From Firmicutes bacterium UBA1422 (lineage in GTDB: Bacteria > Bacillota > Clostridia > Peptostreptococcales > Anaerovoracaceae): a DNA stretch of 64,000 nucleotides. Below, piece by piece: positions 18,386-28,195 of this stretch. The notes under the pieces were generated by a model. The model was not told where the DNA came from. It saw only the letters and a list, made by a program, of their open reading frames with translations, and made no database searches. How positions within the stretch are numbered: position 1 is the stretch's first letter; each line of letters starts with the position of its first letter. Both the position numbers and the translations under genes were made by a program. The stretch spans positions 28,582 through 92,581 of the forward strand of contig DBPK01000028.1 in the NCBI GenBank assembly GCA_002304835.1, in the 5' to 3' direction.

Positions 18386-19301
18386 CCTTCTCCTTTATAT
18401 TATTAGTTTCAGTAAATATTTTCAGTTTTTTATGTATCACTTCAAACTCCAGAGGGAACTTCTCGCCTCTTTCGCCATCCACATCCGTAGGTACTTCCAC
18501 TTCAGATTCGAGCCTCAGTTTTTCTGTCTGAAAGGCCAGGACTTTTTTATGTTTCGGATGTTTCCCCTGGGATATGCTTACAAGTAGCGGTAGGAGTTCA
18601 ACTACGGGCATCTCTTTGAAAAGAATAACATCCAGCTTCCCATCATTTATATCTGAATCCGGAGATATTTTTTTGAAACCGCCTGCAGATTTTCCGTTCA
18701 TAACGACCATGAAATACATGCTTTCTTCGTATGTTTTTTCGGGCGTTATGAGTTTTATCGGTAGCGGTTTCAGGTTCGGCACCTCTGAAAGACCTTTAAG
18801 ATAGTATGATATAACTCCAATGGTGTTTTTCAGGTTGGGATCTGTTTTCTGGCTGACATCCACCAGCGTTCCCATGGCTGCCACATTAACAAAATATTTT
18901 TGATTGCATCTTCCCACATCAGCATATGTATAGTGTTCGCCCATGGCGATCCTAAGCATATCTTCGATATCATGAGGCAGGCCGAAGTAATAGGCAAAAT
19001 CGTTCGCAGTTCCTGCAGGGAAAATCGACAGCGGAAGCTCAACATTATTTCGGATCATTGAATTCACACATATATTGATCGTTCCATCACCGCCGGCCAC
19101 TATTATCTGCCTATATTCTTCCTGTTTTATGCTTTCAAAGGCAGTTTCTATCATATTGTCCCTGGCGGCTCTTACAGGTATCAGTTGCATACCCTTTGCC
19201 TGTACTTTTTCAATTATAAAGTCCAGGTTATTTTTGAACAGTCCGTCACCTGAGTGAGGATTGTAAAAAAGCAGCACTTTTTTCCTTTTTTCATTTGCCA
19301 T
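18360..19301 (-). CDS. Diacylglycerol kinase-family lipid kinase (YegS/DgkB type)
   Basis: Cytosolic lipid kinase, probably recycling diacylglycerol or a related lipid to the phosphorylated form. The DAGK catalytic domain shows NPHSG near residue 15 and the signature GGDGTIN near residue 72, followed by FPAGTANDFA. The C-terminal domain has DGKLDV and the GERGEKFPLEF segment. The ATG at 19301 is chosen from the GGGAGG site; it overlaps the folC stop. The phospholipid genes in the operon support a lipid substrate. Confidence 0.88.
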   Translation of the reverse strand: MANEKRKKVLLFYNPHSGDGLFKNNLDFIIEKVQAKGMQLIPVRAARDNMIETAFESIKQEEYRQIIVAGGDGTINICVNSMIRNNVELPLSIFPAGTANDFAYYFGLPHDIEDMLRIAMGEHYTYADVGRCNQKYFVNVAAMGTLVDVSQKTDPNLKNTIGVISYYLKGLSEVPNLKPLPIKLITPEKTYEESMYFMVVMNGKSAGGFKKISPDSDINDGKLDVILFKEMPVVELLPLLVSISQGKHPKHKKVLAFQTEKLRLESEVEVPTDVDGERGEKFPLEFEVIHKKLKIFTETNNIKEKDAGKKRRP

Positions 19302-20589
19302 TGCCTGATATCCTCCCAAAGTTTTTCCTTATATCGCCGATCATATACAATGACCCTGCAAAAACCATAAGCCCGAATCCGTCTTTTCTTTTTTGTGCTT
19401 CAAACAAGGCATCTTTTACATCCGGAACCGCATGGCATAACGCACCTTTTTCTGCAAGTTTCTCGCAAAGGATCTCTGCTTTTAGTCTGCGGCTGTTATT
19501 AGGCTCTGTGGCAATAAAATCTTTGGCAGACTCTGCAAGTATGGTTATGATACCATCCACATCCTTATCCGCCATCATGCCGATCACATAAAGTGGCTTT
19601 CTGCCCGGGAAAAATCTGCCGATGCTGTCTGTCAGTTTTGCTATCCCATCAACATTATGTGCACCGTCAAGCACACATGGTATGCCAATGTCTATGACTT
19701 CAAATCTCCCTTTCATAAATGCCCCTGCCATGCCTTCACGGATTTTTTCAGGGTTGACTTTTATTATACTATTTTTGTGCAAAATTTCAATAGCTGCAAG
19801 AGCTGTCACAGCGTTATCGATTTGGTGCCTTCCTGCCATTTTCAGCCTTATTCCCTTATATTCAGTATCATTTATCACAACATCAAAAATACTTCCGGCG
19901 GGACCGCATTCCAATATCCTGGGCTTTGATCCTCCCGCATCAAAAATACTGCTGCCTTTTTGACGGGCGACCTCTTCAAGCACTATCTTTGCTTCACTTT
20001 TCACATTTATAACGACAGGGGCACCGGACTTGATTATTCCTGCTTTTTCGGAAGCTATTTCCCTGATCGTGTCCCCCAGTCTGTCCCCGTGATCATGGGA
20101 AATAGAGGTTATCACCGATATCAAGGGATTTTTTATGATGTTTGTGGAATCTCCCCTGCCTCCCAGTCCAACTTCCATTACCACAATATCCGCCTTCATC
20201 CTGCTGAAATAAACAAATGCCACTGCCGTGAGTATTTCAAATTCCGTAGGTGAATCATAACCGTTTTCCATCATTACCCGGGATTTTTCTATCACCAGGT
20301 CAGTGCAGATCTCCAGTTCATCCCTTGGTATGCACTTACCATCATATTCGATCCTCTCAGAAAAGTCCTCAACAAAAGGCGAGTTATAGAGCCCTGCCCT
20401 ATAACCGTTCGCCTTAAGTGTCTCATATATGAATCTGCACACAGAGCCCTTCCCGTTGGTCCCGGCCACATGTATGATCCTCAGTTCTTCCTGGGGGTCT
20501 CCCAGCAGTTCCATAAGTTTCTTTATTCTTTCAAGACCAAGCACGCTGCCGAATCTTTTAAATTTTGCTATTTTCTGTTCTGCCTTCAT
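19291..20589 (-). CDS. folC: Folylpolyglutamate synthase / dihydrofolate synthase
   Basis: Adds glutamate to dihydropteroate and folates. The ATP-binding loop HVAGTNGKGSVCRF is near residue 40. SHDHGDRLG, EKAGIIKSGAPVV and VLDGAHNVDGI follow in the usual order. The length of 432 residues is typical. The ATG overlaps the valS stop as ATGA. The valS-folC pairing is common in Firmicutes. Confidence 0.95.
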   Translation of the reverse strand: MKAEQKIAKFKRFGSVLGLERIKKLMELLGDPQEELRIIHVAGTNGKGSVCRFIYETLKANGYRAGLYNSPFVEDFSERIEYDGKCIPRDELEICTDLVIEKSRVMMENGYDSPTEFEILTAVAFVYFSRMKADIVVMEVGLGGRGDSTNIIKNPLISVITSISHDHGDRLGDTIREIASEKAGIIKSGAPVVINVKSEAKIVLEEVARQKGSSIFDAGGSKPRILECGPAGSIFDVVINDTEYKGIRLKMAGRHQIDNAVTALAAIEILHKNSIIKVNPEKIREGMAGAFMKGRFEVIDIGIPCVLDGAHNVDGIAKLTDSIGRFFPGRKPLYVIGMMADKDVDGIITILAESAKDFIATEPNNSRRLKAEILCEKLAEKGALCHAVPDVKDALFEAQKRKDGFGLMVFAGSLYMIGDIRKNFGRISGNGK

Positions 20590-23294
20590 TTTTTCTTTTT
20601 GCTTTCTACATAGACAAGCCTTTCACAGACTTTATCAAGCATGGATCCGTATTTGGTCAGTTTTTCTTTTTCCTTTGATATGACTTCTTTCGGCGCTTTG
20701 CTGACAAATCCCTGATCAGCCAGTTTCTTTTCTATTCGCTGTACCTCGCTTCTTAGCCGGTCCTTTTCTTTTGTCAGTCTTGATTTCTCCGCATCATAAT
20801 CAATAAGCTCCTCGGAAGGTATGAATATTTCAGCTCCTCCCGTAACCGCAGACATGGAATCTTCGGGAATATCCTCTTTATCTTCAATAAATGATATGTT
20901 CGTAATATTTGCCAGTTTTTTTATGTACCTTTCCCCTGCTCTTGCGGTTTCCATTGCCGTTTTGTATGAAAGTATCACAAGGCTGAGTTTCTTTGACGGG
21001 GGAGCTTCAACTTCTGCTCTTATGTTTCTTACTGATCTTATTATCTCCATGGCCATTTCAAGCTTTTTTGTTTCTTCCGGATAAAGCTCTTTTTTTTCAT
21101 GGGAAGGCCAGTGGGTCTTCATAAGAAACTTCTCAGGATCTTCATTTGTGTTCTCATTTCCCGGAAGAGCTCCCCATATCTCCTCGGTTATGAAAGGCAT
21201 AAAAGGATGCAGTATTTTCAGCAGATCTTTCAATATGTAAAGCAGAACTCCCCTTACGACTTTTTTGTCCTCTTCATCACTTCCGTAAAGCCTCCCTTTT
21301 GCGATCTCGATATACCAGTCACAGTATTGGTTCCATATGGCTTCATATACCTTTTGACCTGCCTGACCCAGATCGAATTTTTCCATGGTTTCCGTTACTT
21401 TTTTTATTGTTTCGTTTGTGGTCGATATGATCCATTTGTCTTCCGGCTGAAGGATTCTTTCGTTTGCGGCATCTATAGTCGCTGCAGGAAGGAACTCCCC
21501 CTCTTCATCTTTAATATTCATTATGACAAATCTTGATGCATTCCAAAGTTTATTGGCAAAGTTTCTGGCCATTTGAAGACGTTCTTCCTGAAATCTCATG
21601 TCATTACCGGGAGTTATTCCCGTAGCCAGCATGAATCTCAAAGCATCAGCACCGAATTCATTTATGACCTCCAGAGGATCGATGCCATTTCCCAGTGACT
21701 TGCTCATTTTACGGCCATCATGGTCTCTTACGAGCCCATGTATGAATACATGCTTAAAAGGTACTTCTCCCGTTATTTCCATGGCGGAAAAAACCATCCT
21801 TACCACCCAGAAGAATATTATGTCATATGCTGTAACCATGGTAGATGTGGGATAAAAATATTTCAGATCCTTTGTTTCATCGGGCCAGCCCAGAGTCGAG
21901 AGGGGCCACAATCCCGACGAAAACCAGGTATCAAGGACATCCTCGTCCTGATGCATCTTTTTGCTTCCGCATCTTGTGCATCTTTCAGGCTTATTGACGG
22001 CAACATTTATCTCTCCGCAATCATCACAGTACCATGCCGGGATCCTGTGCCCCCACCAAAGCTGTCTTGAAATACACCAGTCTCTTATGTTTTCCAGCCA
22101 ATGGAGATATGTTTTTTCAAATCTCTCGGGCACATGTATAAGTTCACCATCTTTTGCAACTCTTATGGCCGGCTTTGCCAGTTCCTCCATTGCCACGAAC
22201 CACTGATCAGAAAGCATGGGTTCAACTGCCGTGCTGCACCTATAGCATCCGCCGATGGGTATTTCTATTTCTTCTGTTTTTACAAGATATCCATCCTTTT
22301 CAAGATCAGCGACCCAGGCTTTTCTGCATTCGTATCTGTCCATTCCTTCATATTTGCCTGCCAGCGAATTCATCCTTGCATCCTCATCTATACAGGACAA
22401 TCTTTCAAGGCCGTGTCTTTCTCCCACTTCAAAATCAGAAAAATCATGTGCCGGAGTTATTTTTACGGCACCTGTCCCCTTTTCCGGATCGGGATAAGTA
22501 TCTGCTATTACCGGGATCTCCCTGTTCACTATGGGAAGAAGGACTTTTTTGCCTACCATATCCTTGTATCTTTCATCTGACGGATGAACTGCGATCGCCA
22601 CATCACCGAACATGGTCTCCGGCCTTGATGTGGCAACGATTATATCTTTTGCCCCGTCCTTTGACGGATATCTGAAATACCAGTAAGCACCTTTTTTGTT
22701 TTCATGCTCAACTTCGGCATCCGAAATAGATGTGCCGCATTCCGGACACCAGTTTATGAGACGATTACCTCTGTATATTATCCCCTTGTTGTAAAGATGC
22801 ACAAAAAACTCATTTACCGCTTTGTTGCATCCCTCATCCATGGTGAACCGTTCTCTGCTCCAGTCACATGAGTCGCCCAGTTTTCTGCACTGACGCGTTA
22901 TTTTACCTCCGTATATCTTTTTCCATTCCCATGCTCTTTTCAGGAACTCTTCTCTTCCAATTTCTTCTTTTTCCTTGCCTTCCTCTTCCCTGATTTTTTC
23001 TACCACCTTTACTTCTGTGGCAATACTGGCATGATCGCTTCCCGGGAGCCAGAGGGCAGAAAATCCCTGCATACGCTTCCACCTTGTTAGTATGTCCTGA
23101 AGGGTATGATCAAGGGCATGTCCCATGTGGAGCTGCCCTGTGATATTGGGGGGAGGCATAACTATAGTATAAGGAGTTTTGGCCGGATCTCTTTCTGCTT
23201 TGAAAGCTCCGCTTTTTTCCCATCTCTCATATATCCGCTCTTCAAAATCCTTTGGGTCATAAGTTTTGGCTATATTGATTTCTTTTTCCGTCAT
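20586..23294 (-). CDS. valS: Valyl-tRNA synthetase
   Basis: Class I synthetase charging tRNA-Val. The HIGH-type motif appears as HMGHALDH near residue 55, and the KMSKS motif as GRKMSKSLGN near residue 535. A CP1 editing domain lies between them, with two CxxC zinc-type pairs (CPEC and CDDC...CTRC). A C-terminal coiled coil of about 70 residues ends the protein. The ATG at 23294 with AAAAGGAGC is used; the frame reads through the T-box leader upstream but that is not coding. It is the first gene of the 12-gene operon. Confidence 0.97.
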   Translation of the reverse strand: MTEKEINIAKTYDPKDFEERIYERWEKSGAFKAERDPAKTPYTIVMPPPNITGQLHMGHALDHTLQDILTRWKRMQGFSALWLPGSDHASIATEVKVVEKIREEEGKEKEEIGREEFLKRAWEWKKIYGGKITRQCRKLGDSCDWSRERFTMDEGCNKAVNEFFVHLYNKGIIYRGNRLINWCPECGTSISDAEVEHENKKGAYWYFRYPSKDGAKDIIVATSRPETMFGDVAIAVHPSDERYKDMVGKKVLLPIVNREIPVIADTYPDPEKGTGAVKITPAHDFSDFEVGERHGLERLSCIDEDARMNSLAGKYEGMDRYECRKAWVADLEKDGYLVKTEEIEIPIGGCYRCSTAVEPMLSDQWFVAMEELAKPAIRVAKDGELIHVPERFEKTYLHWLENIRDWCISRQLWWGHRIPAWYCDDCGEINVAVNKPERCTRCGSKKMHQDEDVLDTWFSSGLWPLSTLGWPDETKDLKYFYPTSTMVTAYDIIFFWVVRMVFSAMEITGEVPFKHVFIHGLVRDHDGRKMSKSLGNGIDPLEVINEFGADALRFMLATGITPGNDMRFQEERLQMARNFANKLWNASRFVIMNIKDEEGEFLPAATIDAANERILQPEDKWIISTTNETIKKVTETMEKFDLGQAGQKVYEAIWNQYCDWYIEIAKGRLYGSDEEDKKVVRGVLLYILKDLLKILHPFMPFITEEIWGALPGNENTNEDPEKFLMKTHWPSHEKKELYPEETKKLEMAMEIIRSVRNIRAEVEAPPSKKLSLVILSYKTAMETARAGERYIKKLANITNISFIEDKEDIPEDSMSAVTGGAEIFIPSEELIDYDAEKSRLTKEKDRLRSEVQRIEKKLADQGFVSKAPKEVISKEKEKLTKYGSMLDKVCERLVYVESKKKK

Positions 23295-23311
23295 TTTTTC
23301 TGCTCCTTTTT

Positions 23312-23545
23312 TATAAAAAAATGTCCTTTTAATGCTTTTGGCAATAAAAGGACGAAATATTTTCCGCGGTACCACCTTTATTCCATACATATCAATATAT
23401 GACACATATGGCTCTTTAAACTGTAAGGCTCACAGGCAACCTTCGAAAAATTCTTTTCCCGGAAATCTTTCAGCCAGGGATCTCCTTCTCTGACGGGCAG
23501 TTTTTTCTTCTACTCCTCCCACTCTTCGCCTTATATTCGATTATG
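23312..23545 (-). promoter_or_regulatory. T-box riboswitch leader of valS
   Basis: On the minus strand the conserved T-box sequence AAGGTGGTACCGCG is at 23365-23378. It is followed by a terminator hairpin, GTCCTTTTATTGC (341-353 side) paired with GCATTAAAAGGAC (23323-23335), then a T run ending 18 bases before the valS start. Upstream lies a stem-I region with CAGAGAAGG and GCTGAAAGATTTCC elements typical of T-boxes. Binding of uncharged tRNA-Val should favour the antiterminator. The specifier triplet is not assigned with certainty; GUU in the GGUUGCC stretch is one candidate. Confidence 0.93.
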
Positions 23546-23550
23546 AAGTA

Positions 23551-23579
23551 AGTATAGGGCATTTCAATGGATTGGTCAA
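23551..23579 (-). promoter_or_regulatory. Sigma-A promoter of the valS operon
   Basis: On the minus strand, -35 TTGACC (23574-23579), a 17-base spacer and -10 TATACT (23551-23556). Transcription would start near 23544, just ahead of the T-box leader. Confidence 0.85.
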
Positions 23580-23657
23580 GAATTTTGTCGCTGCAATGAG
23601 TTTTTTTATGTCTTTCTTGCTTTTTAAAAAGGTAATTATGATCCTTTTTCTCATTTG

Positions 23658-25277
23658 CTAAAAAAGTGCTTTGAATCTTTCTGTTATTCCCTGTATGCCA
23701 TTCTTGATCCCGGCATTTTTGCCCGGGGACCTTTTGTTTGCAGTGCCGCATTTTGAACAGTTATCCTTTTTTTCTATGCCGTCTGCCCTGATAACGAACT
23801 GCACCATGCTGACTTTTGTGTTTTTCTTTGAAACAAAGGATTCGGCTCTGTAGTCCGATTTATCATATGCTGAAATCGCACTTTCTATCTTTTCCGATAT
23901 CAGGGAAGGAATTCCGGATGTTTTCTGATAAAGCTCAGTTGCACCTTCTTTCAAAGCCGAAGATCCCCTGGCACTTTCTCTTATCCCTTCAGCATAAGAG
24001 AACAGTCCGGAATGGAAAAGAGAATACTTTTCGTTCAAAAGTGATATATTCTGCTGAAGCTCTTCTATGCCTTCTCCGGCTCCGCTAAGAGCCAGTGAAG
24101 ATGAAGCAAATACCTCTGAAACATCAGAACTGCTGTAAATGCTTTTTACTATCTGTGCTTTGTCATAGGTGTTTATGAGTGTATTAAGATTTGTCATATC
24201 TTCATCCGTGGCCCTCCCATTATCTTTGGCATATGTCAGGGCCGAGATCAGGGAATTCATATCATCCTGTTCCAGGGCATCTTCAGGTATATCATTTATT
24301 GCATCTCCCAAAGTGCCGTTTGCATTATCAAGGGCCTCTGCCAATACTAAAAGGGTATCCGGATCAAATCCACCCTGTTCAGCAGCCAGAGAATTGTTTA
24401 TTATTTGCAGGGCATTCTTTATTTTTTCAGAGCTGCTGATCAGCTGCGAAGAACCGGAATCGATTTTTTTGAGTCCCTTCTCGAATTCTGTAACTCCCTG
24501 CTCCAGTTGTCCTATGCCATATACAATGGATGTCATACCCCTTTCCAGAGATGAAATATCCGGTATATCTATGTCTGCCGAAAAAGGCAGTGCTGTTATG
24601 TCTATGCCATCCATACTGAAAGCCGAGGAATCTGTGGTAAGTGATACGATATCTTCATTGCCGGGCATTATGGAGAATGATACCACCTTATTGTTTGCCG
24701 AATTGGCAAAAGTGCCCCCTGATGCCTTTATGTTTTTACATTTTTCTGCATCAAGTTCCATGGATATCTGCAGCATATAATTTTCGAAATACGAAGGATC
24801 CACATTCGGGTTTTTCTCTGTTTTGATCTGTATCCTGACATTGCCTGCAGCTCCGGAAAGTGCCCCGGTGCTGACCGGTTCTCCGTCAAGAAAATACTTG
24901 ATATCTATGTCCCATGGAAGTTCATTTTTCTTTGTTTTGCCTTTATAGTAAAATCTGCCTTCCTTTGCGGGTGCTGTTATCATTCCACCGTCATTATTTA
25001 TCTTTTCTGCACTTGTCAGATTTGTTACAGACGAATAATCTCCGTAATCTGTTATTTCCCCTGCACTCTCTGCTTCAAAAATATTCACCACATATATATC
25101 CTTCACATTTCCTGAAGAAGAAAGATTGCCGTAGACTACCTCTTCCTTTGGTGAAGGTTTTGTCTCTGTTATCTGGGCAATGACAGGCACAGACATGGTT
25201 ATGAGAAAAATCACCATTGTGAAAAACACCGTTATAAGTATATGTTTCTTTTTTGTTTTATTTTTTCCCCGGATCAT
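23658..25277 (-). CDS. YhgE/Pip-like secreted protein with long helical repeats
   Basis: A 539-residue extracytoplasmic protein with an N-terminal hydrophobic anchor or signal (about residues 12-34). Residues about 50-240 look beta-rich. Residues about 245-480 consist of helical stretches such as GIGQLEQGVTEFEKGLKKI, which resemble the YhgE/Pip family seen next to MMPL/RND exporters. Unlike full YhgE it lacks the C-terminal membrane block. The extreme C-terminus holds a CSKCG motif and a basic linker. It starts inside the stop of the MMPL gene (ATGA), so the two form a unit. The function is unknown, perhaps a periplasmic-side adaptor for the exporter. Confidence 0.7.
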   Translation of the reverse strand: MIRGKNKTKKKHILITVFFTMVIFLITMSVPVIAQITETKPSPKEEVVYGNLSSSGNVKDIYVVNIFEAESAGEITDYGDYSSVTNLTSAEKINNDGGMITAPAKEGRFYYKGKTKKNELPWDIDIKYFLDGEPVSTGALSGAAGNVRIQIKTEKNPNVDPSYFENYMLQISMELDAEKCKNIKASGGTFANSANNKVVSFSIMPGNEDIVSLTTDSSAFSMDGIDITALPFSADIDIPDISSLERGMTSIVYGIGQLEQGVTEFEKGLKKIDSGSSQLISSSEKIKNALQIINNSLAAEQGGFDPDTLLVLAEALDNANGTLGDAINDIPEDALEQDDMNSLISALTYAKDNGRATDEDMTNLNTLINTYDKAQIVKSIYSSSDVSEVFASSSLALSGAGEGIEELQQNISLLNEKYSLFHSGLFSYAEGIRESARGSSALKEGATELYQKTSGIPSLISEKIESAISAYDKSDYRAESFVSKKNTKVSMVQFVIRADGIEKKDNCSKCGTANKRSPGKNAGIKNGIQGITERFKALF

Positions 25278-27340
25278 TTTTCACTTCTCCTTTTTAGAAA
25301 ATCTGATTTATATGTGGTGGCTCCCAGCGGTTTGTCCAGTATCATCAAAAGAGCCGGCAGGAAACAGACTACCATTAACAATGACAGTATCGCTCCCCTA
25401 CCCAAAAGGATCCCCATTTCGGCAACCATCTCATTGCTGGATACCGCCCCCAAGACGAATCCCGCCGAAGAAAGTATTACGGCTGATAACAGTATGGATC
25501 TGAACCTTTCCGCCAAAGACTCTTTCATGGCCTCTTTTGGATACATGCTTCTTCTTTTTTGTTTATAGGTGTCTGTCAGCAGTATGGCATAGTCCACCGT
25601 GGCTCCCAGCTGTACGGTATTCACGATCAGGTATCCGATATAGTTCATGGGGCTGCCTTCAAAATATGGTATGGCAAGATTCACCCATATTGCCGCTTTT
25701 ATGGAGAGCACCAGTAAAACGGGTATAAGTAGAGACCTGAAGGTTATCATGATGACCAGGGCAATGGCCAATACGGCAATAATATTTACCCTTTTGTTAT
25801 CCAGGGTCACCACATCTTTCATGTCTCTTAAGTTGGCGCTCTCCCCACAAAGAAACACATTTGACCCATAGTACTTTTCTGCCGTTTTTCTCACCTGATC
25901 CACCGTACTGAATGCTTCTTCTCCTTCAGCAGCAGTATCGGTATATACAACTATCCTGGCATGATCATCAGAATAAAAACCGGTTGTTATCTCTTCACTT
26001 AAATATTCATTTGGTATCTGTGCCCCTACTGAGGAAACATAGGAAACCACTTCTGTAACATTTTCATTTTTCTCAAGTTCGCTGCAAAGCTGTGCTTCTT
26101 TTCCGATTTCTCCTTTTGGAATGAGAATCACTATAGCCGTTGATTCTCCGAAAGCTTTTTTTACAGATGCATCGTCCTCTCCTGTCCTTTCTCCTTCAAC
26201 TACACCGGTGCTTTCATAAAGGAACTCATTGCTGTTTTGTGCCAGCCAGCAGGGATATATTATTATAGCCACCAATATGAGACAGGCTGTGCTTATTTTC
26301 ATGAAGACCCGGCTGGAGCCCGACATCTCGGGCAGTATCCTTTTATGTTTTGTCCTTTTGATCATTTTCAGGGAGGAAAGGGTAAGAGCCGGCAGGAAAA
26401 CAAGGACAGAAATAAAACTGAATATTATTCCCTTTGCCAGGTTGAACCCCAGATCAGCCCCTATTTCAAAATCCATAAATGTCAGGGCCACAAATCCAAA
26501 AAGAGTGGTGGCGGAGCTGGCGGCAATGGCAGGAAAAGATTTTTTCATTGCAGCTATCATTGCTTCTTCGGGATCATCATTTTCCTTTTGCATTTGGGCA
26601 AATCGGTGCAAAAGGAATATTGCATAATCCAGGGTAACTGCCAGCTGAAGTATCGGCGTCACGGACTGGGTTATATATGATACCTCACCGATCAAAAGGT
26701 TAGTCCCCATGTTTATTATTACTGAAACTCCAATGGCAAAAAGAAAAAGGAGCGGCTCTATCCATGAGGTTGTGGTAAGTATGAGAAGCAGTACAATGAT
26801 CGGCAAAAGGATAATAGTAGCCTTGAGCGTTTCCCACAATGTGGCCGTTTGTACGCTGGCCAGAGCCAGGGCATTCCCCTCCAGTGCGTTTCTTTCTCCG
26901 ATAACTTCATATACCTTTGAAGTTATTTCCAGTTCCCTGCCCTCTTCCACGGCAAATGATATGAGGGCATTGCCATCTTTATAGTATTTGTCCCTTATTC
27001 CTTCGTCTGCCATTTCCAGAGGTTTTTTTATATCAGCAACATCATCAAGCCATATCACATCAGATATTCCGTCTATCCTTTTGATTCTCTTTTTGTATTC
27101 AAGGGCTTCTCCCACCGTGACATTTTTCAGCATTACTCTGGCATTGGGAACAGCCTGATCGAATTCTCTTTCCATTATTTTCAGAGCCTTTGTGGACCTT
27201 GATCCTTCCGGAAGATAGTCAGTCAGATCGTAATTGACATACACTCCAAAAAAGGAAACAGCACATATGGCACTAAATATGATAAATACAACAACCACAA
27301 ATTTTCTTTTTTTTACTATTATCCTGCCTATATGTTCCAT
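25274..27340 (-). CDS. MMPL/RND-superfamily transporter
   Basis: Large membrane exporter of 688 residues, built of two homologous halves, each with one leading helix, an extracellular domain and five clustered helices. The first cluster includes LAVTLDYAIFLLHRFAQ near residue 233 and the second GATVDYAILLTDTYKQK near residue 582, the paired Asp-Tyr motifs of MMPL proteins. No ABC partner is present, so it is probably driven by the proton motive force. The substrate is unknown; lipids or hydrophobic compounds are usual for the family. It is first in a two-gene unit with the YhgE-like gene. Confidence 0.9.
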   Translation of the reverse strand: MEHIGRIIVKKRKFVVVVFIIFSAICAVSFFGVYVNYDLTDYLPEGSRSTKALKIMEREFDQAVPNARVMLKNVTVGEALEYKKRIKRIDGISDVIWLDDVADIKKPLEMADEGIRDKYYKDGNALISFAVEEGRELEITSKVYEVIGERNALEGNALALASVQTATLWETLKATIILLPIIVLLLILTTTSWIEPLLFLFAIGVSVIINMGTNLLIGEVSYITQSVTPILQLAVTLDYAIFLLHRFAQMQKENDDPEEAMIAAMKKSFPAIAASSATTLFGFVALTFMDFEIGADLGFNLAKGIIFSFISVLVFLPALTLSSLKMIKRTKHKRILPEMSGSSRVFMKISTACLILVAIIIYPCWLAQNSNEFLYESTGVVEGERTGEDDASVKKAFGESTAIVILIPKGEIGKEAQLCSELEKNENVTEVVSYVSSVGAQIPNEYLSEEITTGFYSDDHARIVVYTDTAAEGEEAFSTVDQVRKTAEKYYGSNVFLCGESANLRDMKDVVTLDNKRVNIIAVLAIALVIMITFRSLLIPVLLVLSIKAAIWVNLAIPYFEGSPMNYIGYLIVNTVQLGATVDYAILLTDTYKQKRRSMYPKEAMKESLAERFRSILLSAVILSSAGFVLGAVSSNEMVAEMGILLGRGAILSLLMVVCFLPALLMILDKPLGATTYKSDFLKRRSEK

Positions 27341-27408
27341 TAATGTCTTTCCTTCTGCCGAGACTTGAGTTTTTATATATTCTTATATCACTTCCGTATA
27401 GTCTTTAT

Positions 27409-27436
27409 ATTATAAGCCATATATATAATAATACAA
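27409..27436 (-). promoter_or_regulatory. Probable promoter of the MMPL/YhgE-like pair
   Basis: On the minus strand, -35 TTGTAT (27431-27436), a 16-base spacer and -10 TATAAT (27409-27414), in an AT-rich gap. The start codon is about 70 bases downstream. Confidence 0.5.
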
Positions 27437-27444
27437 TGATAAAA

Positions 27445-28131
27445 TCATTTTAATATGTGTATTTTCAGACCGTCTCTTCCCGTATCTCTTGTGCCCCTTC
27501 CGATACCGGTTTTATATATCTCTTTCTCCTTGGGCTTTTTTCTGTATGAAGCCCCGGCACCTTTCAGTATCCCCAGTCCTCCCGGTGTTACCATTTCTGT
27601 TTCTATGTCATCTTGAACAAATCTGTATCCCGTTCCTTTCATCATAGCACTGACAGCAGGCACCGGTACCGGTACTCTCCCATGGGCACAGTCTATATGG
27701 CCACATCCGTCATGGATCTCAGAACAATAAATATCATGGGGATCCAAATATGATAATGCGGCAGAGACCCCAACTATATTGATTATTGCCCTGTCTCTTC
27801 CCAGTTCATGAAAATGTATAGTGTCCATGCTTTTTTTATGGACTTGCCCCTCTGCTTCTGCTATAAAAGTATATATTTTGAGCGCCATGCTCTTTGTCCT
27901 TTTATCAAGACCACTGTTTTTCAAAATATCTTCGATGTCCTTGAAGCTTCTTTTTTTATGATGAGCCGGGGACTTTGTTTCTTTGCTTTTTATTATTTCA
28001 TCCGCTCTTTCATGCAATCCCAGTTTTGCTGTCTCCCGAAAAACAAAATCTCTGTCTGCTCCCAGATCAAGCAGGGCCATAAGCACCATGTCTGTGCTTA
28101 TTCCGTTGCTGCAGTCAAAATACAGGTCCAT
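27445..28131 (-). CDS. Standalone LarC N-domain-like protein (nickel-pincer cofactor family)
   Basis: A 228-residue protein starting MDLYFDCSNGISTDM, the N-terminus of LarC/UPF0272 proteins, which insert nickel into the pincer nucleotide cofactor. Further family marks are HFHELGRDRAIINIVG near residue 110, VPVPVPA near 155, TEMVTPGGLGIL near 185 and a final GIGRGTRD. Full LarC is about 400 residues; here the protein ends where the C-terminal LarC2 (CTP-dependent) domain would begin. The ATG at 28131 has GAAGGGAAG upstream. It follows the M28 peptidase gene across a terminator. No larE is in the window, so nickel insertion is uncertain. Confidence 0.75.
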   Translation of the reverse strand: MDLYFDCSNGISTDMVLMALLDLGADRDFVFRETAKLGLHERADEIIKSKETKSPAHHKKRSFKDIEDILKNSGLDKRTKSMALKIYTFIAEAEGQVHKKSMDTIHFHELGRDRAIINIVGVSAALSYLDPHDIYCSEIHDGCGHIDCAHGRVPVPVPAVSAMMKGTGYRFVQDDIETEMVTPGGLGILKGAGASYRKKPKEKEIYKTGIGRGTRDTGRDGLKIHILK

Positions 28132-28146
28132 TTTTTTCTTCCCTTC

Positions 28147-28178
28147 ATAAAAACGGGCATGCATCACTGCATGCCCGC
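28147..28178 (-). terminator. Terminator between the M28 peptidase and larC-like genes
   Basis: On the minus strand, CGGGCATGC/GCATGCCCG (28154-28162 with 28169-28177) forms a nine-base-pair stem followed by TTTTTA. The next gene starts only 16 bases beyond it, so that gene is either expressed by readthrough or carries reduced expression. Confidence 0.85.
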
Positions 28179-28195
28179 AAAATGATTTAATGATT

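Noticed and set aside
23658..23760. A frameshift at the end of the YhgE-like gene
   Set aside because: The odd CSKCG tail looked suspicious, but the frame ends in ITERFKALF, which resembles the normal family C-terminus.
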